Part shown: positions 26,372 to 33,597 of the stretch, one piece after another
Layout: each line of letters starts with the position of its first letter
Numbering within the stretch: position 1 is the first letter of the stretch
Source: CAZKUN01 sp964555935
Lineage (GTDB): Bacteria > Armatimonadota > Zipacnadia > Zipacnadales > VGFC01
Assembly (NCBI GenBank): GCA_964555935.1
Contig: CAZKUN010000015.1
Coordinates: forward strand, 1-64,000
Length of the DNA stretch: 64,000 bases
Direction: 5' to 3'
Translations under genes and position numbers: made by a program
The notes under the pieces: generated by a model
Told to the model about the DNA's origin: nothing
Databases searched by the model: none
Seen by the model: only the letters and a program-made list of their open reading frames with translations

Positions 26372-27572
26372 ATGGCCGACCTTCTGGTGATCGCCGACGA
26401 TCTGACGGGCGCCTGCGATACGGGCGTGAAGTTCGCCGAGGCCGGCCTGCTGACCGAGATACTGGTCCATCCCAACGTGGACCTTGAGTCGGTCGACCCG
26501 TCGGTACAGGTCATCGTCGCCGACACCGAGAGCCGACACGTCGCGCCAGCCGAAGCCGCGGCCCGCGTTGAGCACGTAGCCGCTGAGGGCATCCGGGCCG
26601 GCGCCAGGCACTTCTACAAGAAGACCGACTCCACGCTCCGCGGAAATGTGGGGGCCGAACTCGACGCGCTCATGCGAGCCGCCGACGCGCAGTTCCTCGC
26701 CTTCGCTCCTGCATTCCCCGAGGCGGGGCGCGCTACAATCGGCGGGTGCCAGCACGTCGATGGCGTGCCGATTCACGAGTCGGCCTTCGCGGCGGATCCC
26801 CTCGCGCCCGTCACGTCCTCCTCTGTCGCGGAGATCATCGCCCGCCAGTGCGCGCGCCTAGTCACCATCGTTGCGCCGGGCGAGCCGCTCCCTGACACGG
26901 GCATCGCGGTCTTCGACGCCGAGACCGACGCCGATCTGACTCGCATCGCCCAAAGATTGGCGCGCGAGGGACGACTTCAGTTCACCGCCGGCTCGGGGGG
27001 CTTCGCGGGGCCCGTTGCGAGGTCGCTCGGATTGGCGCGCGCCCGAATCGCTGGCATCTCGGCTCGCGGGCCGATGCTCATATTGAGCGGCAGCCTCCAG
27101 GAGGTCGCGCTCCGCCAGGTCCGCCATGCTATCGGGGCCGGAGTCGCCGCGCGCCGCGTGACGATGGCGTGCGACGTGGGGGATGTCGCGGAATCGGCGG
27201 GTGGCCTTCTGTGGGATGGCCGGGACGTGTTGCTGTATACGGCCGGCGAGTCGGCTCACGTGCAGGCCGGCGCGTCCCAGGCGCTGTCACGTAAGATCGG
27301 CGCCATCGCGGAGCGGATCATCCGTCGCCCGGGCGGAANNNNNNNNNNGAACGGGTAGTGTCGCCGTCTTCGGCGGCGAGACCGCGGCTGCGACACTCGC
27401 CGCTCTCGGCGCGAGCCGCATTTGGCCGCATCGAGAACTGTGGCCGGGCGTCGTCGAAGCATCCCTGCGGCTGGGCGACCGGGACGTGGGCCTCATCACG
27501 AAGTCCGGCGGCTTCGGGCCCGAGGACATCGTCACTCGCCTCATCGAACGCACCAATCGGGAGGAGCGGTAG
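26372..27572 (+). CDS. Four-carbon acid sugar kinase family (DUF1537; DtnK/OtnK-like), interrupted by N gap
   Basis: It starts immediately after the GH38 stop. N-terminal domain motifs: 'IADDLTGACDTGVKFAEAG', 'YKKTDSTLRGNVGAEL' and 'APAFPEAGRATIGGCQHVDG'. The C-terminal nucleotide-binding domain starts with 'GPMLILSGSLQEVALRQV'. Ten Ns (27339-27348) split the gene. Removing them joins 'RRPGG' to 'RTGSVAVFGGETAAATL', the family's glycine-rich ATP site, and the frame ends 'GLITKSGGFGPEDIVTRL' at TAG 27570-27572. The result is 396 aa, normal for the family. Characterised members phosphorylate D-threonate, D-erythronate, L-threonate or 3-oxo-tetronate at O4. The adjacent PdxA2-like gene favours D-threonate or D-erythronate kinase. 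Confidence 0.9.
27339..27348. other. Assembly gap (10 N) inside the sugar acid kinase gene
   Basis: Ten placeholder Ns. Deleting them joins the two halves of the kinase in frame (the split codon becomes AGA) and gives the expected family length, so the true gap is probably zero or a small multiple of three. Confidence 0.95.
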
Positions 27573-27574
27573 AG

Positions 27575-28504
27575 ATGGTCACCGGAATCACGATGGGCGA
27601 CGCCTGCGGCGTCGGGCCTGAGATCATCCTGCGCGCATTCGCTGCTGGGCAGTTGCCTGAGAGCAGCATGGTCATTGGCGATCTCGGAGTGCTCCGCCGT
27701 TGCAGCGAGACGCTTGGCCTGGCCGAGCACCTCGTCGACGCCCTGCCCGTGCACGACATGGGCTTGCTCAGCGCCGACGACGTAACTCCCGGCCAGATCT
27801 CGCGCGAGTCCGGCAGTGCCGCTCTGGCCTACGTGGAATTCGCCACCGACGAAGCCCTGGCCGGGCGCCTCGACGCCATCGTGACGCTCCCGATGAACAA
27901 GGAAGCCACGCGTCTCTCGGCCCCCGACTTCACCGGACACACGGGCTACATTGCGAGCCTGTGTGGCGTGTCGGGCTACGCGATGATGCTCGCGACCGAC
28001 GACTTGATCGCGACCCATGTCTCCACCCACGTCTCGCTCCGCGACGCCATCGACGCGGTTCAGCCTGAACGCATTCGCCAGGTCATCGACCTAACGGCTG
28101 ACGCGGTCGCGAAGCTCCGGCGTAGCGGCCCGATCGCCGTCCTTGGGCTCAACCCTCATGCGGGCGAGGGCGGAGCCTTCGGCCGCGAAGAGATCGAGTC
28201 CATCGCTCCGGCCATTGAGTCTGCGGTCGCTAGTGGGATCGACGTCGTGGGCCCGTTGCCGCCCGACACCGTATTCGCGAAAGCGCGCGCGGGGGACTAT
28301 AGCGCCGTGGTCTGCATGTACCACGATCAAGGGCACGTCCCAATGAAGCTGGTCGCCTTCGATGAAGCCGTCAACGTGACGCTCGGATTGCCGATCGTGC
28401 GGACCTCCGTGGATCACGGCACCGCCTTCGACATAGCCTGGCAGGGCCAGGCCTCAATGCAGAGCTTCATCAACGCTTGCGCCATGGCCCGCCAACTGGT
28501 CTAG
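27575..28504 (+). CDS. pdxA2: PdxA2-like 4-phospho-D-threonate/D-erythronate dehydrogenase
   Basis: 309 aa, ATG two bases after the kinase stop, with GGAGG upstream. PdxA family motifs in order: 'GDACGVGPEI' near the start, 'VTLPMNKEA', 'GHTGYIASL', 'THVSLRDAI', 'LGLNPHAGEGGAFGREE', 'GPLPPDTVF', the metal-binding 'MYHDQGHVPMKL' and 'RTSVDHGTAFDIAW'. True PdxA makes pyridoxal phosphate; the PdxA2 branch, encoded beside DUF1537 kinases, oxidatively decarboxylates 4-phospho-D-threonate or -erythronate to dihydroxyacetone phosphate. The tight pairing with the kinase makes this catabolic role the better call. Its TAG (28502-28504) overlaps the TAG of the convergent gene through the shared palindrome CTAG. 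Confidence 0.9.
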   Translation: MVTGITMGDACGVGPEIILRAFAAGQLPESSMVIGDLGVLRRCSETLGLAEHLVDALPVHDMGLLSADDVTPGQISRESGSAALAYVEFATDEALAGRLDAIVTLPMNKEATRLSAPDFTGHTGYIASLCGVSGYAMMLATDDLIATHVSTHVSLRDAIDAVQPERIRQVIDLTADAVAKLRRSGPIAVLGLNPHAGEGGAFGREEIESIAPAIESAVASGIDVVGPLPPDTVFAKARAGDYSAVVCMYHDQGHVPMKLVAFDEAVNVTLGLPIVRTSVDHGTAFDIAWQGQASMQSFINACAMARQLV

Positions 28505-31191
28505 CGCATATACACCGCGAAACACCGCGTCTCACCCGCCGCCAGTTCGAACGTAATCTCATCCGCCTCCGCCGTCAGCGGCGCCTCGGCGAACACCTCG
28601 CGGATCCGCACGATCTCTCGGAATCGCAACGTCTTCGTCCCGTCTGTCTGCCCGTGCAGCGCGATGATCCCATTGCCCGCGTAGAGCGCGTCACCGCGTT
28701 CGTGATACAGGTGAACGCCCGCTCGCCTCGCGATCCGCCTCAGCTCGCCACTCTTAGGATGCGCCGTCGGCGTCCACGACATCCGCCACGATCCGTGGTC
28801 CACATGCTGCCAGCCATCGCCCGTCGGCTCGATCCCCAGCAGCGCCTCCGACAGCGCGGGATCGTGCTCGACGCGCCCGCCCTTGTACCGTCCGATCCCC
28901 GCATCGCCCAGGAAGACCAGCGTCCGGCCCTCGGCCTTCAACCGGTTGATCGCCGCGCGTTCCTTGCCGGTCAGATCAAGCGCCAGGGGGAAGATGATCA
29001 TCCGATACCTGCTCGCCTGCGAGATATCGCTCAGCAGGTATGTGTCATGCGGCGCTCCCAGCCGAGACAACTCGGCGATGACCTGCGTCATCCGGTTCAG
29101 ATACGGCGACTCCGGCGCCAGCCGATAGCTGCTCTTGTCGTCTACGAAGACCGCAATCTCGGCCTTCGGCCGCCATCGACTGTCGTTCGTCTCGCCGAAC
29201 TCTCGCATCTCCCCGAGCAGCGCCATAACGTCCGGATCGTCGTACCACCCGCCTTGCATGTCGAACCACCAGACGCCCGCTTGCCTCGCGACCACGTGCG
29301 CGAATTCGCGCTTCAGGATGCTCAGCGTCCCTGGCAGATCCTCCGCAGCCGACAGGCGATCGGCCGACAGATGCGTCCGGCTGTCTGCCTCATGGAACCA
29401 GATCTTCCCATGTCGCTTCAGCGACTCGGTGTAGGACATGAACGTGCTCGTCCCGCCGGGCTGGCGCTGCGAATACATCGCGGGGCTGCAGAAGTAATCG
29501 ATGTCCGGGCAGCGCATGACCTCGCCCATCCCCAGGTGTTGGCTCTCTTGCATCTTCCCGCCATATTGCATCGCATACCCGTAGAAGAACCCGACAAGCC
29601 AATCGCGTCCGCCGCCTCGCTTCGCCGCCGCCGCGAGTGCCTGGATCGCCCGCGACGTGCCGCGCCAGTAGTAGTCGTAGAAGTCGATGATATCCTGGTG
29701 CTCGCCGGGCATCCGGAAGCGCCCGACATTTATCTCGCGTCTCTCGCGCGTCGGGATCTGCGCGCCGGCGAGGCTCGCGTCCCTGCCCCACGCCTCGCTG
29801 AGGGCGTCGTCGGTTTCGTACTTGTCGTCTAGGTACTCTCGCCACGCCTGCAGCGCCGGAGCGCTGAAGTCGCCGCGTTGATCCGACCACAGTCCCCACG
29901 ACTGCCACTCGGCCGAGACCCCCGAGCAGATGTGGATCCCCATCACGTGGTCCGCGTAGGGCGAGTTTCGGATATAGCGCGAGTAATCCTCGATCCACTC
30001 ACACGCCGCCTCCAGCCATGCCTCGGAGAACATCGACTGCGGTCCAGTCGTACCGTCGTCGAAGACTACGCGCTGGTCGGGGTGCTCCTCGAGCCACCAT
30101 TCCGGTGCGGTCACGCCCACGCGCGGGAACATCAGCGCCTCGGGTTGCTGGCGCAGAGCCTCGAGGAATGGCGCGTCGCATCCGGTCGGGTCGAACCCCT
30201 CTGGCGTCGCGCCAATCCCGCCGCCGAGCGAGAGGAACCGGACGCCCGCCTCGGCCATCTGCGAGTAGTACCGGTCTCGATCTCCCACATGGTTGAGATA
30301 CGCAAACGCGAAATCCGGCTTGCCGTTGATATGCACAGTCGGCGATCCGCGCCAGTTGCGAATCTCCGCACGCACGGGCTCAACCATCGCTGTGGCCTCC
30401 ATCCGGAAGGTCAGCACCTCTTCGCCAATCGCCAGCGACGTGTTCGCCACGCCCACCAGCACCGAGTAATCGCCCGGCCAGATGTAGGGGAGAGAGGGGA
30501 GGGCGATCTCCGCCGGGTCGGACTCGCCGAACCAGATCAGGTCCCGACGTCCGGGGCGCGCGTTGTCGGTCCGAACCACAGCCACAGAGACTTCCTCCGG
30601 CAAGTCCTCGCCCGTCAACTCCACTCGCAGCGACACCGGTTCGGCGGGCAACTCGCCGTCCACCTCTACTCGCGCGATCTCGGCCTCGGGGCCAAGCGGC
30701 GGCACGTAGGCCCCATCACGCACGAACAGGAGGCAGTCCAGACACGCGTTGAAGCTGTCCGGATTGCTGAGTTCGATATCGACCTGCCCGCCCGGAACGG
30801 TGGCCCAACGCTCCCACACGTGGGCGACCGCGATCGGCTCGGTAATCGCGATCTGTTTCGGCTCGCCATTGATGCTGAGCGTGAACTCATAGTGCCCAGG
30901 CGCGCCGGCCCAATCGGCCACGCGCACCCACAGATTCCATTCGCCATCGGGCAGGTCGACCGTCTTCGTCGCGACCGCGTCGCGCTGGTTTGAGCCAAGC
31001 ACCAGCCCTCCGCTCAGCCCCCACGCCGCCGATTCGCTCCGCGTGGGCGAGACGTGCCACTGGCCTGTCTGATCGAACGATTCAGCCTCAACGAGAATCG
31101 ACCCCTCCGGCGCGCGGAGATGCATCTCGAGTTGGCAATGGCCATTCCCGGCGAGAATGGCGACAATAGCAGGCAGTATCAGCGTGATCAT
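28501..31191 (-). CDS. Secreted beta-galactosidase-like (GH-A clan) glycosidase B
   Basis: 896 aa, paralogue of the protein at 10845-14624. N-terminal hydrophobic segment 'MITLILPAIVAILAG' acts as signal peptide. AGGAGG lies directly against the ATG, an unusually short spacing, but an in-frame TAA upstream leaves no alternative. Residues about 30-155 are a CBM-like domain ('ILVEAESFDQTGQWHV', 'LDCLLFVRDG'), and 160-275 are beta-rich. The TIM barrel spans about 280-680 with candidate acids Glu428 ('GVSAEWQSWG') and Glu601 ('KIWFHEADSRT'). A trimerisation-like domain ('RMIIFPLALDLTGKERAAI') and a short C-terminal beta domain follow. Retention of both Glu residues in both paralogues supports a retaining glycosidase; substrate unknown. 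Confidence 0.8.
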   Translation of the reverse strand: MITLILPAIVAILAGNGHCQLEMHLRAPEGSILVEAESFDQTGQWHVSPTRSESAAWGLSGGLVLGSNQRDAVATKTVDLPDGEWNLWVRVADWAGAPGHYEFTLSINGEPKQIAITEPIAVAHVWERWATVPGGQVDIELSNPDSFNACLDCLLFVRDGAYVPPLGPEAEIARVEVDGELPAEPVSLRVELTGEDLPEEVSVAVVRTDNARPGRRDLIWFGESDPAEIALPSLPYIWPGDYSVLVGVANTSLAIGEEVLTFRMEATAMVEPVRAEIRNWRGSPTVHINGKPDFAFAYLNHVGDRDRYYSQMAEAGVRFLSLGGGIGATPEGFDPTGCDAPFLEALRQQPEALMFPRVGVTAPEWWLEEHPDQRVVFDDGTTGPQSMFSEAWLEAACEWIEDYSRYIRNSPYADHVMGIHICSGVSAEWQSWGLWSDQRGDFSAPALQAWREYLDDKYETDDALSEAWGRDASLAGAQIPTRERREINVGRFRMPGEHQDIIDFYDYYWRGTSRAIQALAAAAKRGGGRDWLVGFFYGYAMQYGGKMQESQHLGMGEVMRCPDIDYFCSPAMYSQRQPGGTSTFMSYTESLKRHGKIWFHEADSRTHLSADRLSAAEDLPGTLSILKREFAHVVARQAGVWWFDMQGGWYDDPDVMALLGEMREFGETNDSRWRPKAEIAVFVDDKSSYRLAPESPYLNRMTQVIAELSRLGAPHDTYLLSDISQASRYRMIIFPLALDLTGKERAAINRLKAEGRTLVFLGDAGIGRYKGGRVEHDPALSEALLGIEPTGDGWQHVDHGSWRMSWTPTAHPKSGELRRIARRAGVHLYHERGDALYAGNGIIALHGQTDGTKTLRFREIVRIREVFAEAPLTAEADEITFELAAGETRCFAVYMR

Positions 31192-31327
31192 CCTCCTTGC
31201 GCGTGGCCCACCCTTCCCTTAACGGATGCCCCAGGCCTCCGGCCGGGCACGAGGACGCGGACCTGGTGGCGGCGAACGGCGTTGGTAGATCTGCAACGTT
31301 CTCGAATGCTCGCAACAGGTGGAACTC

Positions 31328-31954
31328 ATGAGACACGTGATGATGGTGTTGGCTCTTTGCTCGATCCTGGCGTGCGTTGCCGTCTGCGCCGATGACGACG
31401 CGCCCGAGTGGAAGCCGCTGATGGACAGCGAGACGCTCGACGGCTGGCACGCCGTCGGCGATGGTGAGTGGACGGTCGAAGACGGCGAGTTTGTGGGCCG
31501 CGCGAACAACGAAGCGCTATACGGACTGCTGGTGAGCGACGATACGTTCGGCGACTTCACGGTGAAGTTCCAGTTCAAGTCCCCCAACGGCGACAGCGGC
31601 TTCTACATCCGCACAGTCATCGAAGAGCCCGAGAAGGCCAACGGCCTCCAAGTCCAGGTCGGTCCCGCGGGTTCTGGTTGTGGTGGCATCTATGAGAGCT
31701 ACGGCCGCGGGTGGCTCTCCCAGCCGAAGGCCGACGACGAGAAGGAATACGTCAAGGCGGGCGAGTGGAACGAGATGGTCATCTCCGCCATAGGCGGCGA
31801 CATCACCGTCAGCGTCAATGGCACGGAGACCGCCAAACTCGAGGGCGACGAGTCTCGCCCCGAAGGCCAATTGGCTCTGCAGATGCACTCCGGCTGCGTC
31901 ATGGAGGTCCGCTTCAAAGACATCCGGATCCTGGAGGCCGGTGAGGGCGAATGA
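31328..31954 (+). CDS. Secreted DUF1080 (3-keto-disaccharide hydrolase-like) protein
   Basis: 208 aa. ATG 31328 follows AGGTGG; an in-frame GTG at 31319 is less likely because it overlaps that ribosome site. Signal peptide 'MRHVMMVLALCSILACVAV'. The rest is a single concanavalin-like DUF1080 domain: 'WKPLMDSETLDGWHAVGDGE', 'GDFTVKFQFKSPNGDSGFYI', 'VKAGEWNEMVISAIGGDITV', ending 'GQLALQMHSGCVMEVRFKDI'. Proteins of this family hydrolyse 3-keto-glycosides or bind glycans. The stop overlaps the ATG of the next gene (ATGA). First gene of a three-gene secreted operon. Confidence 0.9.
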   Translation: MRHVMMVLALCSILACVAVCADDDAPEWKPLMDSETLDGWHAVGDGEWTVEDGEFVGRANNEALYGLLVSDDTFGDFTVKFQFKSPNGDSGFYIRTVIEEPEKANGLQVQVGPAGSGCGGIYESYGRGWLSQPKADDEKEYVKAGEWNEMVISAIGGDITVSVNGTETAKLEGDESRPEGQLALQMHSGCVMEVRFKDIRILEAGEGE

Positions 31955-33597
31955 GCCGCCCGCTTGCTCTCGCGCTGGTCGCCGCGGCGGCAGTCGCCCA
32001 CGGTGACAGCCAGCCTCTCGACAGCCTTGCCACCATCAGGCCTGGCATCAGGACGGGCTTCTCAAATGCAGGCTGGAAGTACGATCGCTACGACAACCTC
32101 GACTCGCTCGACGCCCACACGCGAATGGTTGTGGCCGACCTCGAAGGCCCGGGAATCATCCGCCACATCCATTCCGTCCGTCACCATCCCGCCGACCTGA
32201 TGGCCCGTGGCATCGTGCTCGAGATCTGGTTTGACGATGCGCCTGAGCCGGCCGTGATGAGCCCGCTGGCGGACTTCTTCGGCGATGGGTGCGACGGCGC
32301 GAGCGAGTACTTCACCACGCCGCTGATCGAATGTGCCCCGTGGAGCTACAACTGCTATTTCCCCATGCCGTTCAAAGAGCGCGCGCGGGTCATTCTCCGC
32401 AACGACACCGACCTTGACGCGATGAACTACAGCTACGTCGAGTGGGAGCCGCTGCGCAAGTGGCGCAAGAGCCTGGGCTACTTCCACGCCTCCTACGCCC
32501 GCGACAGATTCCAACTCACGCCCGAGACCTCCCACACGTTCCTCGACCTTCGTGGCAATGGCCATCTTCTCGGCCGACAGTTCAGCGTCCGCACTGAGGA
32601 GCCGTTCTTCCGCGGGTTCAACGTGGTCATGGAGGGCAACAACGAGATCGACATCGACGGTGAGGAGCGCGCCGTCGACTACCTCGGCACCGAGGACTCA
32701 TTCACCTTCAGTTGGGGGTTCCAGGAGACCTTCGCCGGCCTCCGCGCGGGGATGCCGCATGTGGTCCATGGCGACGTGAACGAACTATCGATCTATCGCT
32801 TCCACGATCACATGCCCATTCGGTTCAGACACGGGCTGACGTGGCGGATCAACTGGCGGGAAGAGAAGACCTTCACCCGAATGCCGGCGTGGGGCGATGC
32901 GGTCGATCGCCACGGGTGCATGGTTGACTATGCAACGGTTCATTACTGGTACGAGGACGATCCTGGCAGTTACGAACATCAGGCGCTAGCCGAGGTTGGC
33001 TTGCGGGGCAACCTGCTCCCCCTCACGGATGGCGATCTCCTCGCGCGCCTTGCCGCCATGCCTGTCGACGATCGGCCGGGCAACACCTTCGACGCTGAGC
33101 CTGATATCGCCCGAGCGCGCGTCCTGAATGCCTACAGAAACACTCACCCGTTCTGGATCGATGAGCCCCAACCGATAGGCGGGCACCCGGGCAACCCAAA
33201 TCCCGGCCGTCAGGGCATCCTGGCCGTCCACGCGGCGGGCGTGGCGACGCCTGCTTACGTGCTGCTGAAGTTGCCGATCCCCGATGGCGACGCCCCTCGG
33301 CTGCGCGTCGTCGTCTCCGGCGATCCCTATGAGACTCCAGGCATCGGCGACTTCGTATTGCGCGCGGGCGTGGCGGTTGACGACGCTCTGCAGTGGCTGG
33401 GCGAGCGAATCGTCGCGGCGGGCGATCCGCCCAGCGAAACCAATTGGCAGACCATCGACCTCGAGTTGCCGGACCTGGCCCTTGACCAACTTGGCGTGGT
33501 CCTTGAGGTCGCCTACGGTGGAGCCACTCCGGGCGTGAACGAAGAAGCATTCCTCGACGAGATCAGCATCGTGACGGGAGCGAAGGGGCAACCATGA
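31951..33597 (+). CDS. Secreted DUF2961 / GH172-like protein
   Basis: 548 aa, translationally coupled to the genes on both sides by 4-nt overlaps. Signal peptide 1-18 ('RPLALALVAAAAVA'). The DUF2961 jelly-roll region covers about 30-330: 'VVADLEGPGIIRHIH', 'LEIWFDDAPEPAVMSPLADF', 'NCYFPMPFKERARVILRND'. Candidate catalytic glutamates are Glu228 ('VMEGNNEIDIDGE') and Glu248 ('GTEDSFTFSWGFQ'), about twenty residues apart as in characterised GH172 enzymes (difructose-dianhydride and arabinofuranosidase types). The C-terminal 130 residues form a beta domain with weak galactose-binding character. Probably an extracellular exo-glycosidase on furanose or related sugars; specificity unknown. Confidence 0.88.
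   Translation: MSRPLALALVAAAAVAHGDSQPLDSLATIRPGIRTGFSNAGWKYDRYDNLDSLDAHTRMVVADLEGPGIIRHIHSVRHHPADLMARGIVLEIWFDDAPEPAVMSPLADFFGDGCDGASEYFTTPLIECAPWSYNCYFPMPFKERARVILRNDTDLDAMNYSYVEWEPLRKWRKSLGYFHASYARDRFQLTPETSHTFLDLRGNGHLLGRQFSVRTEEPFFRGFNVVMEGNNEIDIDGEERAVDYLGTEDSFTFSWGFQETFAGLRAGMPHVVHGDVNELSIYRFHDHMPIRFRHGLTWRINWREEKTFTRMPAWGDAVDRHGCMVDYATVHYWYEDDPGSYEHQALAEVGLRGNLLPLTDGDLLARLAAMPVDDRPGNTFDAEPDIARARVLNAYRNTHPFWIDEPQPIGGHPGNPNPGRQGILAVHAAGVATPAYVLLKLPIPDGDAPRLRVVVSGDPYETPGIGDFVLRAGVAVDDALQWLGERIVAAGDPPSETNWQTIDLELPDLALDQLGVVLEVAYGGATPGVNEEAFLDEISIVTGAKGQP

Noticed and set aside
27575..28504. Vitamin B6 biosynthesis gene pdxA
   Set aside because: It lies two bases after a DUF1537 kinase and no other B6 gene is near; the catabolic PdxA2 role fits better, though activity cannot be proved from sequence.
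28477..29832. 451-codon plus-strand frame opposite glycosidase B
   Set aside because: Antisense shadow of a well-supported paralogue; starts inside pdxA2 and has no ribosome site.
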